In this document: piece by piece, positions 27,635-35,096 of the stretch
Layout: every line of letters begins with the position of its first letter
Numbering within the stretch: position 1 is the stretch's first letter
Source of the DNA: Sulfopaludibacter sp035606355
Lineage (GTDB): Bacteria > Acidobacteriota > Terriglobia > Bryobacterales > Bryobacteraceae
NCBI GenBank assembly: GCA_035606355.1
Contig: DATNFO010000061.1
Location: 248,001-312,000, forward strand
DNA: 64,000 nt
Direction of reading: 5' to 3'
The notes under the pieces: model-generated
The model's input: the letters and a program-made list of their open reading frames with translations, nothing else
What the model was told of the DNA's origin: nothing
The model's database searches: none
Position numbers and translations under genes: made by a program

Positions 27635-28144
27635 ATGCCAGAACAGCAGGAACAACGGAAGGAAAACCGTCCCCCCCGTGAGGGACGCGGCCCCGGCGGC
27701 GGCGATCGCGGCCCGCGCGGCGACCGTCCCGGCGGGGATCGAGGCGGCGACCGCGCAGATCGCGGAGACCGTCGCGGCGGAGATCGCGGACGCCCCGAAG
27801 GTCCGCCGGAAATCGAGCTCGAAAAGCTCATTTCGGACAGCCTGTACCTGGACAATCAGGCGCACGCCATCGTGAGCCGGATGCGCGATATGGATTCGGG
27901 CACGAAGACTCAGTTGCGGCGCCTTTATAGTGCGGTGCGGCGCGCCGTCCGCGCGCCCGAAGGCGAACGCCAGCACGAATTCGTGATGTTGCGCGCACGC
28001 CTGGCTTACACCATCGCGCGCCACGGCTTGCGCAGCCTGGATCAACTGGAAAAATTGCTGCTGCAGGTGACGCGGCGTAACGACATCCGCGGATACGAAC
28101 GCTTCAAGGACCTTTTCGAGGCCATCGTGGCCTACAACGAGTAA
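27635..28144 (+). CDS. csm2: Csm2 small subunit with Arg/Gly-rich N-terminal extension
   Basis: 169 residues. Residues 58-169 are an alpha-helical Csm2-like core (ELEKLISDSLYLDNQA, YSAVRRAVRAPEGERQHEFVMLRARLAY, LEKLLLQVTRRNDIRGYERFKDLFEAIV). Residues 1-57 are an extension dominated by GDRGG/RGDR repeats, resembling the RGG boxes of RNA-binding proteins. Known Csm2 proteins are about 120-140 residues without such a tail. Csm2 lines the inner belly of the effector complex. The tail could add RNA affinity or phase behaviour (inference). Three bases separate it from csm1. Confidence 0.82.
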   Translation: MPEQQEQRKENRPPREGRGPGGGDRGPRGDRPGGDRGGDRADRGDRRGGDRGRPEGPPEIELEKLISDSLYLDNQAHAIVSRMRDMDSGTKTQLRRLYSAVRRAVRAPEGERQHEFVMLRARLAYTIARHGLRSLDQLEKLLLQVTRRNDIRGYERFKDLFEAIVAYNE

Positions 28145-28147
28145 AGC

Positions 28148-28984
28148 ATGAGCGCACACACTTCCCAAACCGAGTTGAAACTCATCGGCAAGCTGATTCT
28201 GGAAGGCGACATGACCTGCGAGACCGGTCTGCACGTTGGGGCGGGCAAGGGTTCGCTGGAGATCGGCGGCTCCGATAATCCCGTGGTCAAGGACGCCTTC
28301 GGGCGGCCATACGTGCCGGGTAGCTCGCTGCGCGGCAAGATTCGTTCGCTGCTGGAGCAATCGAGCGGGCTGGCAGTGCCGAGCGAAATGGTTTACCTGT
28401 CGCGGCGCAAGGGGCAGGAAGTGCGCATCCATCAGAGCGACCGTCCGGACGACGAGATTTGCCTGATCTTCGGGCGCAATCCGGGCCGCATGGAGCGTGT
28501 GCAGGGCGAAACGCTGGAGACGACGCAGGCGAGTCCGGCGCGGCTGGCGGTGTTCGATGCGCCGTTGAATCCGGAGAGCATCACGTCTTCGATGCGCGAG
28601 AATCTCGACGACGAGCTGACGGAAGTGAAAAGCGAGAACGCCATCGACCGCATCACGGGCCAGGCCAATCCGCGCACTCTGGAGCGTGTTCCGGCGGGCG
28701 CGCGGTTCCGTACGCGATTCGTGATGGACGTGTTGTGCGACGAAGATGCGCCGCTGTTCCAGCGCGTGCTCGAAGGTTTGCGGCTGCTGGAAGACGATGC
28801 TCTCGGCGGCGGCGGATCGCGCGGCAGCGGCCGGGTGAGCTTCTCCAATCTGAGGCTGGTGTGGCGCGGCCGCAACTATTATGCGAGCGGCGCGGCGGAG
28901 AAGGAAATTTCCGCGGGCGATACCCTCGGAGCCCTCCAAACCGCGGTCAACGAAGCGGCCTTCGGCTTTCTGCGCGAGGAGTAA
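28148..28984 (+). CDS. csm3: Csm3 backbone subunit, target-RNA nuclease
   Basis: 278 residues, a little longer than the roughly 220 of common Csm3. The RAMP core is clear: TGLHVGAGKG, then GGSDNPVVKD, where D43 aligns with the catalytic Asp33 of Streptococcus thermophilus Csm3, followed by PYVPGSSLRGKIR. ENAIDRITGQANPRTLERV and the glycine loop LGGGGSRGSGRVSF are also conserved. By family it forms the filament on crRNA and cuts target RNA every 6 nt, so RNase activity appears intact. Overlaps csm4 by one base (TAATG). Confidence 0.95.
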   Translation: MSAHTSQTELKLIGKLILEGDMTCETGLHVGAGKGSLEIGGSDNPVVKDAFGRPYVPGSSLRGKIRSLLEQSSGLAVPSEMVYLSRRKGQEVRIHQSDRPDDEICLIFGRNPGRMERVQGETLETTQASPARLAVFDAPLNPESITSSMRENLDDELTEVKSENAIDRITGQANPRTLERVPAGARFRTRFVMDVLCDEDAPLFQRVLEGLRLLEDDALGGGGSRGSGRVSFSNLRLVWRGRNYYASGAAEKEISAGDTLGALQTAVNEAAFGFLREE

Positions 28985-30210
28985 TGAACCCCGGACTCGT
29001 CGTTAAACTGCGGCCGGCCGGGCCCTGGCGCATCGGCCCGGACACCGGGGCGCGCAATCGTGTGGACATCGTGTACCACAGCGATTCGCTGTACTCCGCG
29101 GTGACTGGAGCAATGCTGCGCCTGGGGGCGCTCGAAGAGTGGCTGGACGCCACGGCTCGCAGCGGCAATCCCGCTGTATGCTTCGGGTCGTGCTTCCCGT
29201 TTGTCGACGAGATCGGTTTCGTGATGCCCCCGCGATCGGTATGGCCACCGCAATCGCCGTCCGCAAGCGCGGCGCGGGTGCGATGGAAGAGCGCGCGGTT
29301 CGTGCCGATCGGAGTGGTGCAGGCGATTCTCTCCGGTCAGCCTTTGGATGACGGTCGATGGACGGTGGATGGAGCGAGCGAGTGCCTGCTGCCCGCTGGG
29401 CGCTCCGGGCCGTTTCGCACGGGCGTGCGCGGAAATGCGGCGGTCGATCGCATGACCGGCGCGGTGGAACGGCACTCGATGGCCTGCCTGGAGTTCCGGC
29501 CGGGCGCGGGATTGTGGACGGTGGTTTCGTTCCGCGACGAGGCGGCACGGGAAGCCTGGGGCGATCGGGTGAAAGCGGCTTTCCGGCTGTTGGCCGATAG
29601 CGGCTTCGGCGGAGAGCGGTCGCGGGGTTGGGGCAGGGCGGAAGCGCCGGAGTTTATGGAAGGGTCGCTGCCGGAGATGATTCTGCCCGCGGTGAAGGCG
29701 GGTGCTGAAGAGGCTGCGGAAAGCTCCGAAATTCAAGTGCCGCTCGCCGCGCCTGACCATGCCGAACCGGCCGAACCGGACGAACCGGCAACGGTCCCGA
29801 CAGAACCCGTCGAAGAGAGCCGCGACGGTGAGGGAGCGGCAGATGATGCGGCACCTGACGAATCCGCCGAGCCACACGATCCCACTATCGAAGGCGAGCC
29901 GAATCCGCAGGAATCGTCGTCATCGGATCTAACCGCGTACTGGCTGCTCTCCCTCTTCAGTCCCGCACAAGCGGACGATGTGGACTGGCAGCGGGGAAAC
30001 TATTCGCTGATCGCTCGCTGTGGACGCGTCGAAAGCCCCGCCGGGTCGGGCGAGTTGAAGAAGACCGTAAACATGGTGACCGAGGGCTCCGTGATCTACA
30101 CGCCGGGTGCTCCGCGAGGGAGTGCTCCGGACGTGGCTCCGGACGGCTTCGCGCATCCGGTATTTCGCGCCGGCTTCGCTCTCGCTATTCCTCTTCCGGA
30201 GGGGCGCTGA
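28984..30210 (+). CDS. csm4: Csm4 (Cas5-type) subunit with acidic linker insertion
   Basis: 408 residues from ATG 28984, fixed by the TAATG overlap with csm3; typical Csm4 is about 300. The Cas5-like parts are MNPGLVVKLRPAGPWRIG, SDSLYSAVTGAML and the glycine loop SGFGGERSRGWGR (206-218), resuming at LTAYWLLSLFSP (316). Between them, residues of about 238-314 form a low-complexity Pro/Glu/Asp-rich insertion. Its DNA contains three 9-bp tandem units (about 29759-29788) and a stretch at 29817-29839 that matches 21 of 23 bases of the palindromic repeat found at 24.6 and 32.2 kb. Csm4 caps the crRNA 5' end and contacts Csm1. The linker is probably disordered. Confidence 0.88.
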   Translation: MNPGLVVKLRPAGPWRIGPDTGARNRVDIVYHSDSLYSAVTGAMLRLGALEEWLDATARSGNPAVCFGSCFPFVDEIGFVMPPRSVWPPQSPSASAARVRWKSARFVPIGVVQAILSGQPLDDGRWTVDGASECLLPAGRSGPFRTGVRGNAAVDRMTGAVERHSMACLEFRPGAGLWTVVSFRDEAAREAWGDRVKAAFRLLADSGFGGERSRGWGRAEAPEFMEGSLPEMILPAVKAGAEEAAESSEIQVPLAAPDHAEPAEPDEPATVPTEPVEESRDGEGAADDAAPDESAEPHDPTIEGEPNPQESSSSDLTAYWLLSLFSPAQADDVDWQRGNYSLIARCGRVESPAGSGELKKTVNMVTEGSVIYTPGAPRGSAPDVAPDGFAHPVFRAGFALAIPLPEGR

Positions 30211-31358
30211 TGCGATATCGTCTCACTGCGATCACTCCTTTGCTGGTCGGCGACGGGCAAAAGCTGAGTCCCATCGATTACATGGTCTGGAAAGACCACG
30301 TCAACGTTCTCGACCAGACGCGCATCTTCCGTTTGTTGGCCAAGGGGCCGCGCCTCGAAGGCTATCTCAACCAGCTCAAGACGGCGCAGAAGCTCGATTT
30401 TGCGTCGTGGGGCGGGTTCGCGCAGAACTTTGCCGGGCGCCGCATTCCGTTTGAGAATGCGGCATCGGCGACGTATTGGAACCGGGCCAGCGGCGAGACG
30501 CTGTTCATTCCTACTTTCGCGAGCGGCGCGTCGGGTCCGTATCTTCCGGCGAGTGCGATTAAGGGCGCGCTGCGCACTGGCATGCTGTTCGCCAACTGGC
30601 GCGAGGGCACGCTCCCGGAAGTGTTGAACCGTGTGAAGGGCGAGCGGCTGCCGCGGCGTCCGGGCGAGATTGCCGAAGACCAATTGCTGGGCTCGGCGGG
30701 GGCAAACCGGATGCGGTATTTGCAGGCGGGCGATTCGGCAACCGTCGGCACGCAAAACTTCAAGATTTATCTGCTGCGCACCTCGACCATCGCGCCGAAG
30801 GGTTCGAATTTTTCCCTTGGCTGGAAGCAGAGCCCGCGCGGCGCAGTGGATGGCGCCCGGCCGGACGATAGCACGCCGGCATTTGCCGAAATGGCGTCGC
30901 CTGGCACGCAGTTTGAAGGCGCGTGGGAAGAACGCGGTTTCTTCCTGCAGCCGGATGTCCGGAAGTCCGTCCGGTGGCCGGAGAACTTCAGCCGCGAGCG
31001 AATTTTCGAAGCGGCCAACGTGTATGCGGCGGGTCTGCTGATGCTGCAGCGGCAGTACGCGTCGTGGGCGGGACTCGGTCTGCTGGACCAGAGCCTCGCG
31101 GCTTTGGAAGAGCGGCTCGGCGCGGCGCGCGAGAGCGGTCGCTGCCTGTTGAATCTCGGCTGGGGCGCCGGACTGCCGGCCAAGAGCGGCTGGCTCGACA
31201 CGACCAACTCCGATTACCGGCAGATTCTGGAGCAGTACGGCTTTTACAATCGGGCGCTGTCTTCCACTTTGCCGTTTCCCAAGACGCGCCGCATCGTTTT
31301 CCTGAACAATCGTCCCGCCACGCTGCCGGGCTGGGCCGAACTTGCCGTGGATGACTAG
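30210..31358 (+). CDS. csm5: Csm5 RAMP subunit
   Basis: 382 residues from ATG 30210 (TGATG overlap with csm4). The start RYRLTAITPLLVGDGQKLSPIDYMVW is the Csm5 signature, with ASGPYLPASAIKGALRTGML typical of RAMP G-loops. The C-terminal part (GLPAKSGWLD, RRIVFLNNRPATLPGWAEL) also fits Csm5. It caps the 3' end of the crRNA and by family helps recruit maturation nucleases. It is the last recognisable CRISPR gene: no csm6, CARF effector, cas6, cas1, cas2 or array follows. Confidence 0.9.
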   Translation: MRYRLTAITPLLVGDGQKLSPIDYMVWKDHVNVLDQTRIFRLLAKGPRLEGYLNQLKTAQKLDFASWGGFAQNFAGRRIPFENAASATYWNRASGETLFIPTFASGASGPYLPASAIKGALRTGMLFANWREGTLPEVLNRVKGERLPRRPGEIAEDQLLGSAGANRMRYLQAGDSATVGTQNFKIYLLRTSTIAPKGSNFSLGWKQSPRGAVDGARPDDSTPAFAEMASPGTQFEGAWEERGFFLQPDVRKSVRWPENFSRERIFEAANVYAAGLLMLQRQYASWAGLGLLDQSLAALEERLGAARESGRCLLNLGWGAGLPAKSGWLDTTNSDYRQILEQYGFYNRALSSTLPFPKTRRIVFLNNRPATLPGWAELAVDD

Positions 31359-31362
31359 GATC

Positions 31363-31914
31363 ATGAAATTTTCCATCGCTTTCGCGGCCGGGGCGCTCCT
31401 GGCCTCCGCCTGTTTCGCTGCCAGCGATTACACGCCTTTCGGAGTCAAGCCGGGGCTTTGGGAAACCAAAATGACGAACGATGTCAGCGGTCCGCCGCCG
31501 ATTCCGCCGGAGGCCATGGCGCGAATGACGCCGGAGCAGCGCGAGCGCGTTGAAGCCAACATGCGGCAGTATGCCGGGCAGAATCACACCACCACAACGA
31601 AAGCCTGCATCACACAGGAGCAGCTCAGCAAACCGCTGACGTTTGGAGCGCGCGAGGACTCGCACTGCAAGTATGAGCTGACCAAGTCCACTGCGAGCCA
31701 GCAGGACGTGAAGCTGACGTGCGCCGATGCCGCGGGCCGGGGCGGCAAGATGGAAGGCACGATGCACTTTGAAGTGATGGGGCCGGACGACATGAAGGGG
31801 AATTCGACCATCGTGATGACGCCATCGAAGGGCAATCCGACCACGCTGCACGGAACGTTCACCGGGCATCGGCTGGGGTCGGACTGCGGCGACGTGAAGC
31901 CGAGCGGCCGGTAG
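31363..31914 (+). CDS. Secreted DUF3617 family protein
   Basis: 183 residues from ATG 31363, with the signal peptide MKFSIAFAAGALLASACFAA. The body matches DUF3617: GVKPGLWETKM near the start, the CITQEQL motif with paired cysteines (CITQ, HCKYEL, LTCADAAG) and a C-terminal GTFTGHRLGSDCGD. The function is unknown. It follows csm5 after 4 bp but is a common envelope protein elsewhere, so the linkage is probably incidental. Confidence 0.82.
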   Translation: MKFSIAFAAGALLASACFAASDYTPFGVKPGLWETKMTNDVSGPPPIPPEAMARMTPEQRERVEANMRQYAGQNHTTTTKACITQEQLSKPLTFGAREDSHCKYELTKSTASQQDVKLTCADAAGRGGKMEGTMHFEVMGPDDMKGNSTIVMTPSKGNPTTLHGTFTGHRLGSDCGDVKPSGR

Positions 31915-32111
31915 GATTTTTGGGGCGAACGGGCTTTGAAGAGTCGGGCTGTTCTCGCCTCATTCGATTCGCCTTTCGATACACGCTTTACCGCTACCTC
32001 ATTGCTCGTCGCGATCCATTCGCCTGTTCGAAACCGTTTACCGCTTCCTCACGGGTTTGTGAAAAAATCCGGCTGTTGTTCTCGTGGCGATCCATTCTCC
32101 TTTCGATACAT

Positions 32112-32193
32112 CTTTTACCGCTTCCTCACGGTCGCGGCTCCGTTAGTAGAATCAACTAGATACGGAGCCGTGACCGTGAGGGAGCGGTAAAAG
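32112..32193. repeat. Long palindromic element, copy 2
   Basis: Arms 32112-32143 and 32162-32193, 32 nt with two mismatches, 18-nt loop. Arm ends read CTTTTACCGCTTCC and GGAGCGGTAAAAG. The loop has the same length as in copy 1 but a different sequence, which fits a structure under selection at the arms. Confidence 0.9.
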
Positions 32194-32253
32194 GGGCCCG
32201 AGACAGGAGTGCGTTTGAAGCGGGAAAAAAGCAATTCGATATTTTTTCACAAG

Positions 32254-32329
32254 CCCTCACGGTCGCGGCTCCGTTAGCAGAATGAACTAGATACGGAGCC
32301 GTGACCGTAAGGGAGCGGTAAAAGGTGCC
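32254..32329. repeat. Long palindromic element, copy 3 (left arm truncated)
   Basis: Left arm 32254-32274 and right arm 32293-32313 pair; the right side continues through the conserved GAGCGGTAAAAGGTGCC end to 32329, while the left arm lacks its CTTTTACCG end and is joined to an ATTTTTTCACAA segment also present at the outer arm. Loop 18 nt, nearly identical to copy 2. Confidence 0.85.
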
Positions 32330-32419
32330 GGCGATGCGAGTGCGTTTGAATGCGGCAAAAAAACCATATTTTTTCACAACCCCGTGAGGGAGCGGTAAAA
32401 CCGGCGGATGCGGCTTGAA

Positions 32420-33322
32420 TTAGCCCGCGCAGACCTCGAAACCTCGCTCGGCGATCTGCGCGAACAGTACGTCCGCTTCGTGCCCGTGCGCGCGGAAGAT
32501 CTGTGCGACTAGGCCGCAAACGTTCTCGTATCCCCGCTCGTAGAAGACGAGGATCGAGGGACCGGCTCCGCTGAGCGCGCACCCCAGCAGACCGGGCGCC
32601 CGCAACTTGAGAATTGCGTCGAGCCCGGGCACTAGCGGCACGCGATACGGCTGATGGAAGCGGTCCTCCAATGCCGCGGGGAAGCTCGATGTGGTGCCAG
32701 TCGCCAGCGCCGCGATCAAGAGCGCCGCCCGCTGCAAGTTGAAAATGGCGTCGGCGCGGCTGTAGGTTTCCGGCAGCACAGCGCGCGCTTTGGACGTGGG
32801 GAGGTCGAAATCCGGCACCACCACGGCGACGCCGAAGCCCTTCGGAAGATCGAGCCGTACGCTGCGCACCGCGCCGCCGGAATCGATGGCGCTCGCCACG
32901 ATGGAGCCGAGCGTACACGGCGCCACGTTGTCGGGGTGCCCTTCCAGCCGCGCGGCCTCGTCGAGAATCCGCAGCGGCTTCCAGCGAAGGTCCAGGAGCA
33001 CGTCCGCGATGACGACGCCCGCTGTGAGTGCTGCCGCGCTTGAGCCCATGCCTTTGCCGATCGGAATATCGTTTTCGATCTCGAGATCGATCGGCGGCAT
33101 CTCCAGACTGTGATCGCGAGCGACGGATTCGGCGGTCTGCCAGATCAGGTTATCGGCGCCGGTTGAAATGGTTTCGGCATCGCGTCCCGATGCCCGGATC
33201 TTCAGTTCGGCAGAGCGGCGGAAACGGCATGTCAAATATACGCCGAGCGCAAGCCCGAGTGCGTCGAAGCCCGGACCGAGATTGGCGCTGGAGGCCGGCA
33301 CCCGCACCGTAAACTGAGACAT
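32420..33322 (-). CDS. thrB: Homoserine kinase
   Basis: 300 residues, the usual length. GHMP-kinase motifs are all present: VPASSANLGPGFDALGLAL at the start, the ATP loop PIGKGMGSSAAA at 87-98, and the C-terminal ALSGAGPSILVF. EGHPDNVAPCTLGSIV places the substrate-binding region. It phosphorylates homoserine in the threonine pathway. No other threonine gene lies in the window. The 3' end abuts the palindromic repeat block. Confidence 0.95.
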   Translation of the reverse strand: MSQFTVRVPASSANLGPGFDALGLALGVYLTCRFRRSAELKIRASGRDAETISTGADNLIWQTAESVARDHSLEMPPIDLEIENDIPIGKGMGSSAAALTAGVVIADVLLDLRWKPLRILDEAARLEGHPDNVAPCTLGSIVASAIDSGGAVRSVRLDLPKGFGVAVVVPDFDLPTSKARAVLPETYSRADAIFNLQRAALLIAALATGTTSSFPAALEDRFHQPYRVPLVPGLDAILKLRAPGLLGCALSGAGPSILVFYERGYENVCGLVAQIFRAHGHEADVLFAQIAERGFEVCAG

Positions 33323-33353
33323 AAATTGAACGTAGCATACGCGTTTCCCAGCG

Positions 33354-33359
33354 TATAAT
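33354..33359 (+). promoter_or_regulatory. Candidate -10 box for the receiver-domain gene
   Basis: TATAAT on the plus strand, 18 bases before the ATG at 33378. No good -35 at standard spacing; a TTGAAC lies 22 bases upstream, too far for a normal promoter. Confidence 0.35.
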
Positions 33360-33377
33360 TTTTCCTAAGCGCCTCTT

Positions 33378-33758
33378 ATGCAGCCTTGGGTTTTGCTGGT
33401 GGATGACGATCCGGAATTTCTGGCGTCCGTGCGCGACGCGCTGGAGCCTGCCGGAATGCGCATTTCAGCGGCGGAGACCGGCGAAGCAGCTCTGGAGTTA
33501 CTGGAGACCGATGGCGCCGGAGTGCAGGCAGCCATCGTCGATCTCGATTTGCCGACGATGAGCGGCTTCGACCTGATTCGCGAGATACGGGCCCGGCACG
33601 GGCATGTACGGATCATGGCCGTCACCGCCATTTACAAAGGTCTCTATCTGGACGTGGCGCGCAACGTAGGGGCAAACATCGCGCGCCGCAAAACGAACGA
33701 GGGGACTAGGTTGAGTGCGGCCGAATGGCAGGCGCTCGTGCAGGAATTGCTTACTTAA
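33378..33758 (+). CDS. Stand-alone response-regulator receiver protein
   Basis: 126 residues, a single CheY-like domain. The acidic pair D10 D11 and the phosphoacceptor D55 (AAIVDLDLPTMSG) are present, followed by the conserved T (MAVTA). The usual Lys-Pro near residue 105 is replaced by ANIARRKTN, so the active site may be altered. No kinase or output domain is adjacent. The 3' end overlaps the convergent frr gene by 8 bp. Confidence 0.88.
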   Translation: MQPWVLLVDDDPEFLASVRDALEPAGMRISAAETGEAALELLETDGAGVQAAIVDLDLPTMSGFDLIREIRARHGHVRIMAVTAIYKGLYLDVARNVGANIARRKTNEGTRLSAAEWQALVQELLT

Positions 33759-34350
33759 TCTCGAGGATCTCTTTTTCCTTGGTCTTCGAGGCCTGGTCGA
33801 CCTTGCCCATGTAAGTGTCGGTCAGCTTCTGAATTTCATCGTGCGCCCGCTTCTCGTCGTCCTCGGTGATCTTCTTATCTTTGAGAAGCTTTTTTACGGC
33901 GTCGTTGCCGTCACGGCGGATATTGCGGATACTGACGCGGTGATGTTCGGCGACACCGTGCAGCCGCTTCACCATTTCCTTGCGGCGCTCTTCGGTGAGC
34001 GGAGGAATGGGCAACCGGATCAGCTTGCCGTCGTTCGCCGGATTCAACCCGAGGTCGCTGGTGCGGATGGATTTCTCGATCGGACCGATTTGCGAAGCGT
34101 CCCAGGGTTGTATCGTAATCATGTTCGGCTCGGGAACGTGCAGGTTGGCGAGCTGATTCAGGGGCGTCGGCGTGCCGTAGTAGTCCACGCGAATGTGATC
34201 CAGAATGTTAAGCGAAGCGCGCCCGGTACGGATGCTTGCCATTTCGTGCTGTAAATCCGAAACGGCCTTATCCATGCGAGTTTTCATGTTCGCTTCGACT
34301 TCTTTGGAGGTGGTGAATACCGTGCTGGGTGCTTGCTGTTCAGTCTTCAT
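33751..34350 (-). CDS. frr: Ribosome recycling factor
   Basis: 199 residues, against about 185 usually, the extra length being an N-terminal MKTEQQAPSTVFTT. The core is typical: MDKAVSDLQHEMASIRTGRASLNILDHIRVDYYG, then ITIQPWDASQIGPIEKSI and PLTEERRKEMVKRLH, ending in the coiled-coil helix. It separates ribosomal subunits after termination, with EF-G. Last gene of rpsB-tsf-pyrH-frr. Confidence 0.97.
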   Translation of the reverse strand: MKTEQQAPSTVFTTSKEVEANMKTRMDKAVSDLQHEMASIRTGRASLNILDHIRVDYYGTPTPLNQLANLHVPEPNMITIQPWDASQIGPIEKSIRTSDLGLNPANDGKLIRLPIPPLTEERRKEMVKRLHGVAEHHRVSIRNIRRDGNDAVKKLLKDKKITEDDEKRAHDEIQKLTDTYMGKVDQASKTKEKEILEIK

Positions 34351-34385
34351 AGCGCAATTTCTCCGATGCGGCGGCCGCCGCGGGC

Positions 34386-35093
34386 TTACCGGATAACGGT
34401 GCCGATGGGCTCACCCATCGACACTCGCATTATATTGCCTGTCGTATTCAAATTGAAAACCAGAATGGGCAACTGATTGTCGCGGCACATGGCCACGGCG
34501 GATGCATCCATCACACCGAGGCCCCGCGACAGCACTTCCAGGTAACTGACTTCGTCGAAACGCACGGCGTCGCTGAATTTCAGAGGGTCTTTGTCGTAGA
34601 CGCCGTCCACACGCGTGGCCTTGGCGATCACGTCGGCCTTGATTTCGAGGGCGCGCAGCGTGGCCGCCGTATCGGTGGAAAAGTACGGATTAGAGGTGCC
34701 GGCGGCGAAGATGACGATGCGGCCTTTTTCGAGGTGTCGGATGGCGCGGCGCCGGATATAGGGCTCGGCCACCTGGTGCATCTCGATGGCGCTCATCACA
34801 CGGGTAGGAACTCCGATTTGTTCCAGCGCATCGGAAAGCGCCAGGGAATTGATGACGGTAGCCAGCATTCCCATGTGGTCCGCGGTCACGCGATCCATTT
34901 TTTGCGCGGCGGCGGCAACACCGCGAAAGATGTTGCCGCCGCCTACAACCACTCCCACTTGCACACCCGCTAAGGCCACCTCGGCGGTTTCGCGGGCCAG
35001 CTCCTGGACGCGATCGGCATTGATGCCGAATGACGCCCCACCGGCCAACACTTCGCCGCTCAGCTTCAGCAGGATGCGCTTGTATGCCGGCAT
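34386..35093 (-). CDS. pyrH: UMP kinase
   Basis: 235 residues. The N-terminus YKRILLKLSGEVLAG, the GGGNIFRG motif, DHMGMLATVINSLAL and the SDAVRFDEVSYLEVL segment are those of bacterial UMP kinase. It makes UDP from UMP and ATP. It starts 3 bp after tsf and is followed by frr after 35 bp, the standard bacterial order. Confidence 0.97.
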   Translation of the reverse strand: MPAYKRILLKLSGEVLAGGASFGINADRVQELARETAEVALAGVQVGVVVGGGNIFRGVAAAAQKMDRVTADHMGMLATVINSLALSDALEQIGVPTRVMSAIEMHQVAEPYIRRRAIRHLEKGRIVIFAAGTSNPYFSTDTAATLRALEIKADVIAKATRVDGVYDKDPLKFSDAVRFDEVSYLEVLSRGLGVMDASAVAMCRDNQLPILVFNLNTTGNIMRVSMGEPIGTVIR

Positions 35094-35096
35094 CGC

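Larger units (their letters stand above)
31985..32400. repeat. Nested inverted-repeat block built from the palindromic element
   Basis: The 505 bp between the DUF3617 gene and thrB hold no gene and are almost entirely repeats. Outer arms at 32041-32068 and 32368-32396 (about 28 nt, two mismatches, allowing one gap) face each other and end in GTGAAAAAAT/ATTTTTTCAC. Inside them sit two further palindromes at 32112-32193 and 32254-32329. A degraded left half-copy lies at 31985-32004. The structure suggests repeated insertion of one element into copies of itself. Confidence 0.85.

Noticed and set aside
26165..28939. Long open frame (924 codons) on the minus strand across csm1-3
   Set aside because: Antisense shadow caused by high GC at codon position three. 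The plus-strand frames carry diagnostic Csm motifs; the minus-strand translation has none.
31985..32400. Repeats beside the csm operon as a CRISPR array
   Set aside because: The repeats are inverted and unevenly spaced, with no unique spacers of uniform length.
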